Positions 1 through 9,089 of a stretch of DNA of 64,000 bases are shown in pieces. The stretch covers positions 1-64,000 of the forward strand of contig NZ_JAIKLE010000006.1 in the NCBI RefSeq assembly GCF_022267315.1, written 5' to 3'. The notes under the pieces are model-generated. The model did not search any database. It was not told where the DNA came from and saw only the letters and a program-made list of their open reading frames with translations. The stretch is from Maribellus maritimus (lineage in GTDB: Bacteria > Bacteroidota > Bacteroidia > Bacteroidales > Prolixibacteraceae). The position numbers were made by a program, and so were the translations under genes. Each line of letters opens with the position of its first letter. Within the stretch, counting starts at the first letter, position 1.

Positions 1-96
1 CTGTCCAAAAAGGATTTTGTATTCGGGTAGGTATCTGAGAAATTTTTCAAATACTCAACTCTTCAAATACATAATCAGACTTTTGGGACAGCCTCT
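1..96. repeat. Imperfect inverted repeat cut by the window edge
   Basis: The window opens with CTGTCCAAAAAG and, 70 bases on, carries CTTTTGGGACAGCCTC. The two are imperfect inverted repeats (GACAG...CAAAAG type) lying just downstream of the glycyl radical enzyme activase stop. The outer part of the left arm lies outside the window. It could be a long-armed terminator or a decayed MITE/insertion-sequence end; the sequence does not decide. A similar GAGGCTGTC arm forms the short hairpin at 48664-48683. Confidence 0.4.
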
Positions 97-103
97 TTTA
101 TTT

Positions 104-1009
104 TTAACCCCCAACTTCAACTTCCAAACTGAAAGAATTAAATATCTCAATTGCTTTTTGAATTTCCTGCTCTGAAGGTTCATCCATTTCACCGGCATTG
201 TAATCCAGTTCCAGCTTTTGGTATTTTCCGGTAGCAATATTGTGGTACGGTAAAAGGTTAATCATTGGCTTATCACCCGGTAATTCTGAAATAAACTCAG
301 CCATTTTTTTTATCTCGTTTTCATCGGTATTTACATTTTTTATAAATGGAATACGAATGTTAATGTTTGCACCTGTTTCAGCCAACAACTTCAGGTTTTT
401 AAGAATAAGTTGATTGTCAACGCCGGTCCATTTTTTATGTTGAACAGGATCCATTAATTTCAAATCGAAAAGAAAAAGGTCGGTGCGTTGGGCAGCTTCA
501 AGCAGTGTTTCTGTTTTAGTAAAACCACAGGTATCCACCGCACGGTGCAGCCCCTTTTCACCACACGCATCCAGCATTTTTATCAGAAATTCCGGGTGCA
601 TCGTTGGTTCGCCACCAGAAAAAGTAACACCACCACCCGACTGGTCGATGTGAACCCGCTCTTTTTCAATAATTTTTAGAAGCTCGTTTGTTTCATATAT
701 TTTTCCCGACATTTCGATGGCTTTTGTTGGGCAGGCATCGGCGCATAATCCGCAAAGTGTACATTTTTCCCCGTTGGTTATAATACCTTCCGGGGTTAAT
801 GTCAGCGCATTCTCCGGGCAAACTTCAATACAATCCTGTGCGCCAATACATTTCGAAGCCGTGTATAGCTTCTGTACTTTTGGCGATTGGCTTTCCGGAT
901 TGTGGCACCAGGCACAACGCAGCGGACAGCCTTTCATAAAAATAGTAATCCGGATACCAGGGCCGTCGTTTATAGAGTAGCGACGTACATCAAATATTAA
1001 TGGAATCAT
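104..1009 (-). CDS. Glycyl radical enzyme activating protein (radical SAM)
   Basis: Radical SAM activase that would install the glycyl radical on the enzyme encoded just upstream (1188-3644). From the chosen start the protein has 301 residues. The start is the ATG at 1009, giving MIPLIFDVRRYSINDGPG, the usual N-terminus of this family; the longer frame to 1078 adds a non-homologous stretch containing part of an inverted repeat. C28, C32 and C35 form the CX3CX2C motif for the SAM-cleaving [4Fe-4S] cluster (GCPLRCAWCHNPES). A ferredoxin-like insert follows, with Cys at 54, 60, 64, 83, 86, 89 and 93. The position expected to hold the second Cys of the first ferredoxin motif is Ala57 (CIGAQDC). 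The family is clear; the partner is inferred from adjacency. Confidence 0.93.
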   Translation of the reverse strand: MIPLIFDVRRYSINDGPGIRITIFMKGCPLRCAWCHNPESQSPKVQKLYTASKCIGAQDCIEVCPENALTLTPEGIITNGEKCTLCGLCADACPTKAIEMSGKIYETNELLKIIEKERVHIDQSGGGVTFSGGEPTMHPEFLIKMLDACGEKGLHRAVDTCGFTKTETLLEAAQRTDLFLFDLKLMDPVQHKKWTGVDNQLILKNLKLLAETGANINIRIPFIKNVNTDENEIKKMAEFISELPGDKPMINLLPYHNIATGKYQKLELDYNAGEMDEPSEQEIQKAIEIFNSFSLEVEVGG

Positions 1010-1062
1010 TTTTTGTGATGATATTTTAGTAGTGAACAATAAGAATGGAAGCATCAAAATGC

Positions 1063-1151
1063 AAATTCCAAAAAACAATTAAATCCCAACAGTCAAAATC
1101 CAATGTCAAAGCCATTCAGTTAAGTTTTGAGTTTTTTGGCTTTTGGAATTT
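1063..1151. repeat. AAATTCCAAAA / TTTTGGAATTT inverted repeat
   Basis: Two 11-base arms (1063-1073 and 1141-1151) are exact inverted complements, separated by about 67 bases that also hold further TCAAAATCC/CCAAAAGCC-like pieces. They lie between the activase and glycyl radical enzyme genes. This resembles the short degenerate intergenic repeats often seen in Bacteroidota; function is unknown. Its presence upstream of 1009 supports the shorter start for the activase. Confidence 0.45.
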
Positions 1152-1187
1152 TTCTCATTAACCACTACGCTGTGCTAATTATCCAAT

Positions 1188-3644
1188 TTAAAATCCTTCA
1201 TTTTCTGTCCGGTCGATGATTTCCTGTTGAAGATCAGCATTCATATCGTTAAAATAATCGCTGTAACCAGCCATTCGAACCATCAAATCTTTATAATCTT
1301 CCGGGCATGCTTGTGCTGCAAGCAGTGTTGCTGTATCCACAATGTTGAACTGAATGTGGTGACCCCCCAAAGTAAAATAGCTTCGGATGAGGTGCCCCAG
1401 TTTTTCCACATCTTTTTCACGTTTTAATAAACTTGGAACAAAACGCAGGTTCAGCAAGGTTCCACCCGATTTTACCTGGTCGAGTTTTCCCAGCGAACGG
1501 ATAACATTTGTAGGTCCATGGGTATCGCAACCATGTGATGGCGAGGTTCCGTCGGAAATTGATTTTCCGGAAAAACGTCCGTTGGGAGTAGCACCTAAAA
1601 CTTTTCCAAAATATACATGGCAAGTGGTCGAAAGCATGTTTAAATGATACTGCCCACCTTTTACGTTGGGTTTTCCGTCGATGGCAGCCAATAAATCGTC
1701 GTAGACACGTAAGGCAATAGAATCGGCAATTTCGTCATCGTTACCAAAAAATGGCGTACGGTTTATGATACGTTGCCGCAGCGCTTCTTCTCCGTCGTAA
1801 TTTTTTGAAATGGCATTCAGCAGGATTTCCATGCTAAATGTCTTGTCCTCAAAAACATGTTTTTTCAGAACTGAAAGACTGTCGGTAATCGTACCTAAGC
1901 CGGTACATTGAATATAGCTTGTGTTGTAGCGTGGTCCTCCGTTGTAGTAATCTTTTCCTTTTGAAATACAATCTTCGATAACTACTGAAAGAAAGGGTGC
2001 CGGTGCATATTTCGCAAACATCTGGTCGATGTAGTTGCTAACTCTTACTTTTTGGTCGACCACAAAATTTAATTGTTTCAAAAACGCATCATATAATTCT
2101 TCATAGTTTTTAAATTCACGGGGATCTCCGGTTTGAATCCCTGCCACCTTCCCGGTAAGCGGATCGATCCCGTTATTCAGCGTAATTTCCAGTACTTTAG
2201 GAACATTTAAATAACCGGTCAGCAAATAGGCTTCTTTTCCAAAAGCGCCTACTTCGATACAACCGCTACACCCTCCTTCGCGGGCATCCTGTAATGATTT
2301 TCCCTGGCGCATCAGTTCCTGGATATAAATATCCGGGTTAAAAACGGAAGGATAACCGTGTCCCTGTCGGATCACTTTGCAAGCAGCATTCAGAAAATGA
2401 TCGGGTGTTTTGGCACTGATATGCACCGAGTTTCCGGGCTGAAGAATATGCAAATCTTCTATGATTTCAAGCATGATGTAGGAAACTTCACTTACTCCAT
2501 TTGACCCGTCGGCTTTTACTCCACCTATATTGATGTTGGTAAAATCGTTAAATGTTCCGCTTTCGCGGGCGGTAATTCCCACTTTTGGCGGGGCAGGATG
2601 GTTGTTCACCTTTATCCAGAAACAACTGATGAGTTCTTTGGCTTCATCTCGGGTAAGTGTTCCTTCGGCAACTTCTTTTTCATAAAAAGGTTGCAGGTGC
2701 TGATCAAAATGTCCCGGGTTCATCGCGTCCCAGCCATTCAATTCGGTTACGGTTCCCAAATGTACAAACCAGTACATTTGAATGGCTTCCCAAACATTTC
2801 GCGGGGCATGTGCCGGTACCCTACGACATACTTCAGCTATCTTTTTTAATTCCTCAATACGTTTAGGATTGGTTTCTTTTTCCACCATTTCCTCTGCCAA
2901 AGCAGCATGGCGTTCAGCAAAAACAATGGCTGCATCGCACGAAATATCCATCGCTTTTAGTTCTTCCAGCTTGTCGGTGGCTTCCGGGTCGTTCATAAAA
3001 TCGAGCCGCTGAATATGTTCGTTGATTTCTTTTTTGAAATCGAGCATTCCTTTCCGGTATATTTTCCCGTCGAGCGCAGTGTGTCCGGGAGCACGTTGTT
3101 CCATAAATTCCGTGAAAACTCCCGCTTCATAGGCAGCCTGCCATTCTTTTGGTACATGGCTAAAAATTCGTTCGCGCATGGTGCGCCCTTTCCAGTAAGG
3201 AATAACTTCATGTTCGTAGGTGTCAATATCTTCCTGTGAAATGGTATAACGCTGCTGATCGCGGGTATTCAAAACATGAAAATCATCCACGCTGTGGCAG
3301 GTGAGTTCCGGGAAGGTGGGAACCGATTTTGGCGATGGGCCGCGTTCTGCAACAATCAGTTCATCAGCGCCGATATAAATGGTTTTTTGTTTGCAAATTT
3401 CCAGAAAATTCAGGGCACGCATCACCGGTGCCGAATATTTTCCTTCGTTTTCTTTATAAAATTTGGTGGTAATTAAGGCTCTTTCAATGGAAAGTGATTC
3501 CTGTGTTTCTACGCTTTGTTTGCGTAAACGACGGATTCTTTCGTTCATTCCCGGTTCGGTTTTTTTATCCGGATTATAAAAATTCCCTTCTGCACCAGCC
3601 AGGCGTTCCGGGGTTTTTGTGGTTTTTATTTTTGTGAAAGTCAT
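1188..3644 (-). CDS. Glycyl radical enzyme, HypD-like (probable trans-4-hydroxy-L-proline dehydratase type)
   Basis: An 818-residue glycyl radical enzyme. The PFL-like barrel carries a single thiyl-radical Cys462 in GGCSGCIEVG, with the Glu464 typical of dehydratase-type members. Formate-lyase proper has two adjacent Cys there, so PFL is excluded. The C-terminal glycyl motif is MAGYSDYF with Gly793 as the radical site, 25 residues from the end, the normal spacing. The QRAPGHT segment (183-189) and the LTGYLNVPKVLEITLNNGIDP stretch after the active Cys look like the hydroxyproline dehydratase (HypD) branch, but no proC (pyrroline-5-carboxylate reductase), often found beside hypD, is present here. 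The enzyme is oxygen-sensitive and cytosolic. Family is certain; substrate is a moderate-confidence inference. Confidence 0.9.
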   Translation of the reverse strand: MTFTKIKTTKTPERLAGAEGNFYNPDKKTEPGMNERIRRLRKQSVETQESLSIERALITTKFYKENEGKYSAPVMRALNFLEICKQKTIYIGADELIVAERGPSPKSVPTFPELTCHSVDDFHVLNTRDQQRYTISQEDIDTYEHEVIPYWKGRTMRERIFSHVPKEWQAAYEAGVFTEFMEQRAPGHTALDGKIYRKGMLDFKKEINEHIQRLDFMNDPEATDKLEELKAMDISCDAAIVFAERHAALAEEMVEKETNPKRIEELKKIAEVCRRVPAHAPRNVWEAIQMYWFVHLGTVTELNGWDAMNPGHFDQHLQPFYEKEVAEGTLTRDEAKELISCFWIKVNNHPAPPKVGITARESGTFNDFTNINIGGVKADGSNGVSEVSYIMLEIIEDLHILQPGNSVHISAKTPDHFLNAACKVIRQGHGYPSVFNPDIYIQELMRQGKSLQDAREGGCSGCIEVGAFGKEAYLLTGYLNVPKVLEITLNNGIDPLTGKVAGIQTGDPREFKNYEELYDAFLKQLNFVVDQKVRVSNYIDQMFAKYAPAPFLSVVIEDCISKGKDYYNGGPRYNTSYIQCTGLGTITDSLSVLKKHVFEDKTFSMEILLNAISKNYDGEEALRQRIINRTPFFGNDDEIADSIALRVYDDLLAAIDGKPNVKGGQYHLNMLSTTCHVYFGKVLGATPNGRFSGKSISDGTSPSHGCDTHGPTNVIRSLGKLDQVKSGGTLLNLRFVPSLLKREKDVEKLGHLIRSYFTLGGHHIQFNIVDTATLLAAQACPEDYKDLMVRMAGYSDYFNDMNADLQQEIIDRTENEGF

Positions 3645-3870
3645 TTTCGTAATATATGATTTGAAAATAAATATGCCATTAAAGCATACGAAAGAAATGA
3701 AAAATGGATAAAGGATTTGTTTGGGAAAAAAGACTAAGCATAAAACATCCGGCAGCTGTAAAGACAGCGGTAAGCTCCTGGTAAATTCGATTTATGCGGT
3801 TTTAAAACCATTGATTTCTTTTTGAAATAACACCGTAAAAATAAATAAAATTTTGATATCTGATTTCTTG

Positions 3871-5193
3871 TCAAAAATTGTTATTGTGCTCATCTACAAC
3901 CTTCGGAACAGAAAATGTATCAAGAATTGCGTTTGCCATTTTTTCTGAGATTATTTTGGCTCCTGGATAAAAAATTACTGTGGTAGTGTCATTTATTCCC
4001 GTTCGGTTAAAAACTTTAAACAAAGATGTGTAGCGGTAATTCGAATATTTTATACCGGAATACGTTAGGTATAAATTGATTTCTTTGGTTTCATAAGGAG
4101 CAAAATTTAACAAATACTTTTCTTTTTCAATATTTATTTCCACGTCGGAAGCGTAGTTTAAATAGAACATTTCTGATGTAAAAAAAGGAGTATTGTTTTT
4201 TATCAATATTTTAACGGGATAGGAAGAATATATTCCTACTTTTTCAGTAAAAGGAAAAATTTGAATGGTAAAATTTTGTGTTGAAACATTTTGTTGAGCT
4301 GTTATCTGAGCCGATACAACGGGTAATTCTTCACTTTCTATTTCTACATCGCCAAAAAAAGGAAGAAATTCCCACGTAGTTGAAAACATTTCTGAAACGG
4401 TATGGTGTTGTGCCAATTTAATGTGGCTTTGGTCAATATATCCGAATTGCCTGAAAGTGGCATCAAAAGGAACCCATCCTGTATTTTCAAAAAATACTTC
4501 AACCCAGGCATGATAATTAAAGCCGAACTCACCCTTGGCAATGCCCGAAACCAGACGGGAAGGAATATAAACCGATCGCAGCATGGAAAGATAGAGAACG
4601 GATATTTCATCGCAATCACCAAATTTTGTATTAAAAACCGTGGACGCTGATTCAATTGTTTCAAAACCTGTTCTCAAATAATCTATATTTTCATAAATCC
4701 AGTACCCAATATTAAAAACAGCATTGTATAATTCTGTTTCATGTCTGACAAGTTCCAAGGCTGTTTTTTCAATTGTTTTTTTTTGATTGATAATATCGTC
4801 AAATCTCAGGAAGTTTTTTAAACTGTCAGGAATATCTATTACCGGAAAAGGAGTGCTTTTAACAGGATACAGATAGTTGTTCGTTTTAATTCTGGCGTCG
4901 TACGAAACCGAGTAATTACTGTGTAATTTTTTCCAGGTATACTGTCCTTTTAAAATATCGGTAAAATCTGCTTCGGGGTGTGAATGGTAATGAATTGAAA
5001 TTACTTTTTGTCTTTCGTCACTTTTGGGAACAAACAGATATTTAACTCGTAAACTTTTAAGGTTTCCTTTTTTCAACGTATTGATCTCTGTACTCATAAG
5101 CATATCAATGGAGAGGTTGTTTTGAGAAGTTTCGAATGGATTTTGAGAGGATGCAAATATTGAGAAAAGAGTAAAAAGAAAAAGCAAATTCAT
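3871..5193 (-). CDS. Secreted transglutaminase-like (papain-fold) protein
   Basis: A 440-residue exported protein from the ATG at 5193, which places a hydrophobic signal sequence (NLLFLFTLFSIFASSQ) at the N-terminus; the longer frame to 5244 would put 17 extra residues before it. The central domain carries the transglutaminase-like triad: Cys194 in GDCDE, His228 in YHAWVEV and Asp244 in PFDAT. The region after about residue 290 is beta-rich without a recognised domain. Family members are proteases or peptide-modifying enzymes as well as transglutaminases, so no reaction is assigned. It is a single gene, divergent from the aminotransferase at 5431. Confidence 0.8.
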   Translation of the reverse strand: MNLLFLFTLFSIFASSQNPFETSQNNLSIDMLMSTEINTLKKGNLKSLRVKYLFVPKSDERQKVISIHYHSHPEADFTDILKGQYTWKKLHSNYSVSYDARIKTNNYLYPVKSTPFPVIDIPDSLKNFLRFDDIINQKKTIEKTALELVRHETELYNAVFNIGYWIYENIDYLRTGFETIESASTVFNTKFGDCDEISVLYLSMLRSVYIPSRLVSGIAKGEFGFNYHAWVEVFFENTGWVPFDATFRQFGYIDQSHIKLAQHHTVSEMFSTTWEFLPFFGDVEIESEELPVVSAQITAQQNVSTQNFTIQIFPFTEKVGIYSSYPVKILIKNNTPFFTSEMFYLNYASDVEINIEKEKYLLNFAPYETKEINLYLTYSGIKYSNYRYTSLFKVFNRTGINDTTTVIFYPGAKIISEKMANAILDTFSVPKVVDEHNNNF

Positions 5194-5430
5194 TTTTCCA
5201 AAAGAGACTGCCGGTGTATAGGTTTGATAAATTTGGTAGCTCATAGTTTTATTAGTAATGCAAAGTAGGATACAAAAAACTTGCCGAATATTCTAATATT
5301 CAATGTTTTCAGAAACAATTATACCAAAAAATATTTTATGGTTAATTTTTTGAAAAAATACAAAATAGAATGGGATAAAAGTAATAGGTTGCTTAATTTG
5401 TATTTGTGCAGAAACTAATATTTCAAAATT

Positions 5431-6732
5431 ATGGGAGAAATTCGTAAAAGCAACCACTTTGTTAACCTGAATTTGAATGTTCGCGGATTAAGCCAATCGG
5501 CAACACTGGTTATTAATGAACGCAGTAACGAGTTGATTCAACAGGGAAAAAAAGTTTATAAGCTTGGATTAGGTCAATCTCCTTTTCCGGTGCCAAAAAT
5601 TGTTCAGGAAGCTTTACAACGAAATGCATATCAAAAGGATTACCTGCCTGTAAAAGGTTTGATGAAACTGCGCGAAGCCATAGCGGCTTTTAATTACCGG
5701 CACGAAGGCACACTCTGTTCGCCGGAGGACATTATGATTGGTCCGGGTTCAAAAGAACTGATTTTTATTTTGCAACTGGTGTATTACGGCGAGTTAATAA
5801 TTCCTACACCGAGTTGGGTTTCCTATTCTCCACAGGCCAGAATAGCGGGGCGCCATGTTACATGGGTTCCCACATCGGAAGTAAGTAACTGGCGGCTGAG
5901 TCCCGAAAAACTGGATTTGATTTGCCGTTCTGATCCCGACCGCCCGAGAGTTGTTATTCTGAATTATCCTTCCAATCCAACGGGTTCAACTTATCCGGAA
6001 GAACGGTTAAAAAAATTGGCTGAAGTGGCACGGAAATACAACCTGATTTTGATATCCGATGAAATTTATGGTTTGCTCGATCATGAAGGGAACCATATTT
6101 CCATATCTCGATACTATCCTGAAGGGACAATTATTAGCAGCGGATTAAGCAAATGGGCCGGTGCAGGTGGTTGGCGGTTGGGAACTTTTACCTTTCCTGA
6201 AAATTTACGCTGGCTGCAAAATGCTATGGCTATTGTAGCTTCAGAAACATTTACATCAACAAGTGCACCAATTCAGTATGCGGCGATTACGGCGTTTGAG
6301 GAGCATAAAGAGATTGATGAGTATTTGGTTTATTCGCGGAAAATTTTGAAAGCACTTGGAAATTATATGACCGATCGTTTACGGGCGATCAATATTACAT
6401 TACCTTCTCCAAAAGGCGGATTTTATTTATTTCCGAATTTTAACTTTTATCGTGAAAAACTGGCTTCAAAAGGCATTTTAACTTCGTTTGAATTATGTGA
6501 GGCGGTGCTCAAAGATACCGGAGTTGCATTTTTACCCGGAATGGATTTTGGCCGCCAACCAGAAGAATTAACCTGTCGGATGGCTTACGTTGATTTTGAT
6601 GGCGAAATGGTTTTGGATAAAGCAATGAACGATTTTAAGGATAAACCAATTGATAATGAATTTTTAAAAAGCTATTGCCCAAAAATGATAAAATCAATCG
6701 ATCTTTTGGAAGAGTGGCTTGAGAACCTTTAG
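5431..6732 (+). CDS. PLP-dependent aminotransferase class I/II
   Basis: A 433-residue fold-type I aminotransferase of the aspartate/aromatic superfamily. NYPSNPTG (178-185), DEIY (210-213) and SSGLSKWAGAGGWRLG with PLP-binding Lys241 are all present, and an Arg in the C-terminal TCRMAYVDFDG segment fits the carboxylate-binding Arg of the family. It is cytosolic with no signal sequence. The substrate cannot be read from sequence. A DoxX-like gene follows after 43 bases, possibly co-transcribed. Confidence 0.88.
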   Translation: MGEIRKSNHFVNLNLNVRGLSQSATLVINERSNELIQQGKKVYKLGLGQSPFPVPKIVQEALQRNAYQKDYLPVKGLMKLREAIAAFNYRHEGTLCSPEDIMIGPGSKELIFILQLVYYGELIIPTPSWVSYSPQARIAGRHVTWVPTSEVSNWRLSPEKLDLICRSDPDRPRVVILNYPSNPTGSTYPEERLKKLAEVARKYNLILISDEIYGLLDHEGNHISISRYYPEGTIISSGLSKWAGAGGWRLGTFTFPENLRWLQNAMAIVASETFTSTSAPIQYAAITAFEEHKEIDEYLVYSRKILKALGNYMTDRLRAINITLPSPKGGFYLFPNFNFYREKLASKGILTSFELCEAVLKDTGVAFLPGMDFGRQPEELTCRMAYVDFDGEMVLDKAMNDFKDKPIDNEFLKSYCPKMIKSIDLLEEWLENL

Positions 6733-6775
6733 CAGCTTTTTATGTTTTTATTTTTAAATACAAAAAACAAATAAA

Positions 6776-7183
6776 ATGAGTTCACGACAGGGATACAGCA
6801 CCGGACTGCTGATTTTGAGACTAACAATGGGGATATTAATGATTTTGCATGGATATGGCAAAGTTGTTAATGGCGTGGAAGGAATATCAAACAGTTTAAT
6901 TGAAAAAGGCTTGCCTGGTTTTATTGCTTATGGGGTTTATGTAGGAGAGGTGATAGCACCTTTGTTAATGATTGTGGGATATCGAACGCGACTTGCAGCG
7001 ATGGTATTCTCATTTAATATGCTTGTTGCGGCTTTACTTGCCCATCCAAACGATATTTTTGCACTTACCGAAAGAGGAACCTGGGCCATTGAAACACTCG
7101 GACTTTTCTTTTTAGGTGGCCTAACATTGGTATTTACAGGTGGTGGTAAATTTGCCGTTTCAACCAGAAGTTGGTGGGATTGA
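6776..7183 (+). CDS. DoxX family integral membrane protein
   Basis: A 135-residue protein with about four hydrophobic spans. Its opening has the DoxX pattern (GLLILRLTMGILMILHGYGK) and the second span region contains YGVYVGEVIAPLLMIVGYRTR, typical of the DoxX/SURF4 family. It sits in the inner membrane. Members are linked to redox and sulfur metabolism in some organisms, but no specific role can be given here. It follows the aminotransferase in the same direction. Confidence 0.85.
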   Translation: MSSRQGYSTGLLILRLTMGILMILHGYGKVVNGVEGISNSLIEKGLPGFIAYGVYVGEVIAPLLMIVGYRTRLAAMVFSFNMLVAALLAHPNDIFALTERGTWAIETLGLFFLGGLTLVFTGGGKFAVSTRSWWD

Positions 7184-7446
7184 TTACTCAAACTGTAATT
7201 TCAGAAACGAGCGGGTTCTTAAATTTTTGAAAATTTGTCTGTCTGCAGCTCCAAGGGTTGGGTAACGTTGACAATATTATTTCTTCTTGTATATTTTGTT
7301 AATTTAGTTTAAAATAAAAGAAAAAATCATCTTTTTACCCAATTGTGAATAACAAAATAACAATTGATTCGTTTTTTAGCTGATTCAACTACAACAAATG
7401 ACCACTTTTTATAATTGAACTGAAGTTTAATTTAAATAGAAACAGT

Positions 7447-7884
7447 GTGAAAAAGTTAATTTTGATTGCTTCTGCAATTTTTGTTGTAAGCACTATCCAT
7501 GCCCAGAAATGGGAAACCAATTTTGAAACAGCAAAAAAGCGAGCTTCTGAAGAGGGGAAAAATATTTTGCTTGTTTTTTCTGGCTCCGACTGGTGTATTC
7601 CGTGTATGAAACTGGAAAAAGAAATTTGGGAGTCAAAGGATTTTATAAAAGATTCAGAAGAGCATTTTGTTTTGCTTCGGGCCGATTTTCCAAAACGGAA
7701 AGCCAACAAGCTTTCGAAAGAACAGCAGGAGCAGAATAATCGTTTAGCGGAGACCTACAACAAAAAAGGTCTTTTCCCCATGGTTGAAGTTCTTGATAAA
7801 AATGGGAATGTGCTCGGAACAACAGGCTATAAAAATGTTAGCCCGAAGGATTACATTGTAATGTTACATTCATTTGAAAAGTAA
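7447..7884 (+). CDS. Periplasmic thioredoxin-like protein (CIPC)
   Basis: A 145-residue thioredoxin-fold protein with an N-terminal signal sequence (MKKLILIASAIFVVSTIHAQ) and the redox motif SDWCIPC (Cys50, Cys53), followed by KLEKEIW as in the thioredoxin_7/DUF255-like group. The start codon is GTG at 7447. It probably acts as a thiol-disulfide enzyme in the periplasm. It opens a tight four-gene operon: apbE begins directly after its stop, then the DUF4266 lipoprotein and DUF3570 barrel follow. A reducing partner for one of those envelope proteins is a reasonable inference but not shown. Confidence 0.85.
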   Translation: MKKLILIASAIFVVSTIHAQKWETNFETAKKRASEEGKNILLVFSGSDWCIPCMKLEKEIWESKDFIKDSEEHFVLLRADFPKRKANKLSKEQQEQNNRLAETYNKKGLFPMVEVLDKNGNVLGTTGYKNVSPKDYIVMLHSFEK

Positions 7885-8874
7885 TTGGTTGTGAAACCTT
7901 TCTTTTATTTGGTGTTTTTCCTTTTTCCGGTTCTTCTTTCGTCTCAGGAAAAATATACCAGGGTTTTGAAATTAATGGGAAGCCGTTTTGATATTACGGT
8001 GGTAGCTGATAGTGAAACCAAAGGAAATAAATATATTGATTTGGCAGTTGCTGAAATAAGCCGGATTGAGAAGATGATTTCCTCGTGGGATACTCTTTCT
8101 GAGACAGCAAAAATTGTAGAGAATGCTGGTATTCAGCCTGTAACGGTAGATAAGGAATTATGTGATTTAATTGGCCGCGCCATCAAAATTTCGGAACTTA
8201 CCAGCGGAGCTTTCGATATTAGTTATGCTTCAATGGACCGGATTTGGAAATTTGACGGTTCGATGAAGGAACGACCAACTAAAGAAGAAGTAGCTGCTTC
8301 TGTTTCAAAAGTCGGTTACAAAAATATTATCCTTGACCCGAAAAATCAAACGGTGTTTCTGAAAAACAAAGGAATGCGAATCGGTTTTGGGGCACTTGGC
8401 AAAGGTTATGCAGCCGATAAAGCCAAACAACTTTTAATTTCAAAAGGCGTGAAAGCAGGAATCATCAATGCTTCAGGCGACTTAACTACCTGGGGAATAC
8501 AACCCGACAAAACTCCCTGGATGGTGGGAATAACCAACCCGTTGAATAAAAACAAGGTATTTTCCTGGTTTCCTCTTGATAACAGTTCTGTGGTTACTTC
8601 GGGGAATTACGAGAAATATGTCGAATTCAACGGGATAAAATATACTCATATCATCGACCCGAGAACAGGATGGCCGGTAAGTGGGCTCACCAGCGTTAGT
8701 ATTTTTGCTCCAAAAGCCGAACTGGCAGATGCTTTGGCCACCTCTGTTTTTGTAATGGGAAAAGAAACAGGCCTGGATTTTATTAATCAATTGCCGGGTG
8801 TAGAATGCGTCATTGTCGATGATCAGGGAAAAATCTATAATTCAGAAAACATAAAATTAAATTCAACAAAATGA
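7885..8874 (+). CDS. apbE: FAD:protein FMN transferase (ApbE)
   Basis: A 329-residue ApbE-family flavin transferase, which attaches FMN to Thr/Ser of exported target proteins. It has a signal-like N-terminus (FFYLVFFLFPVLLSSQ) and no clear lipobox Cys. FAD/Mg motifs are visible: GALGKGYAADK (169-179), INASGDL (194-200), HIIDPRTGWPVS (255-266) and the metal-site segment ADALATSVFVMG (281-292). The frame begins right after the thioredoxin stop with TTG (7885) or GTG (7891); there is no ATG nearby, so a non-AUG start is likely. The stop overlaps the start of the DUF4266 gene (ATGA), indicating translational coupling. Confidence 0.92.
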   Translation: MVVKPFFYLVFFLFPVLLSSQEKYTRVLKLMGSRFDITVVADSETKGNKYIDLAVAEISRIEKMISSWDTLSETAKIVENAGIQPVTVDKELCDLIGRAIKISELTSGAFDISYASMDRIWKFDGSMKERPTKEEVAASVSKVGYKNIILDPKNQTVFLKNKGMRIGFGALGKGYAADKAKQLLISKGVKAGIINASGDLTTWGIQPDKTPWMVGITNPLNKNKVFSWFPLDNSSVVTSGNYEKYVEFNGIKYTHIIDPRTGWPVSGLTSVSIFAPKAELADALATSVFVMGKETGLDFINQLPGVECVIVDDQGKIYNSENIKLNSTK

Positions 8875-9080
8875 AAAAAATTGTTCCAATCCTTTTTACT
8901 CTTTTTTTACTGACATCCTGTGCAACAGTAAAAGAGTATGAAAAGGTTTATGTTAATGATGCCGATATGAAATTGGCCGCAAATTCAAACGAACGTTTTG
9001 AAACAAATTTTCAGGTTTACCGCGAAGGAGCTGCCGGTGCGAACGGTGGAAAAACCGGCGGCGGCTGTGGTTGTAATTAG
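8871..9080 (+). CDS. DUF4266-type small lipoprotein
   Basis: A 69-residue lipoprotein with lipobox LLTSC at residues 14-18. The tail is Gly/Cys-rich: GGKTGGGCGCN, a hallmark of this small family. It overlaps apbE by 4 bases and lies 9 bases before the DUF3570 gene. The family is of unknown function and commonly lies with apbE and DUF3570 genes. The extreme C-terminal CGC could bind metal or be a site for modification; that is inference. Confidence 0.85.
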   Translation: MKKIVPILFTLFLLTSCATVKEYEKVYVNDADMKLAANSNERFETNFQVYREGAAGANGGKTGGGCGCN

Positions 9081-9089
9081 TATTTTGTT

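Noticed and set aside
55-237. Small minus-strand frame near the left edge
   Set aside because: Overlaps the C-terminal coding part of the radical SAM activase in another frame and has no family features.
1188-3644. Calling the glycyl radical enzyme pyruvate formate-lyase
   Set aside because: It has a single active Cys in a GCIE context; formate-lyase has two adjacent Cys and a different C-terminal wording.
7389-7709. Minus-strand 106-residue frame over the thioredoxin gene
   Set aside because: Antisense shadow of a gene with clear thioredoxin motifs.
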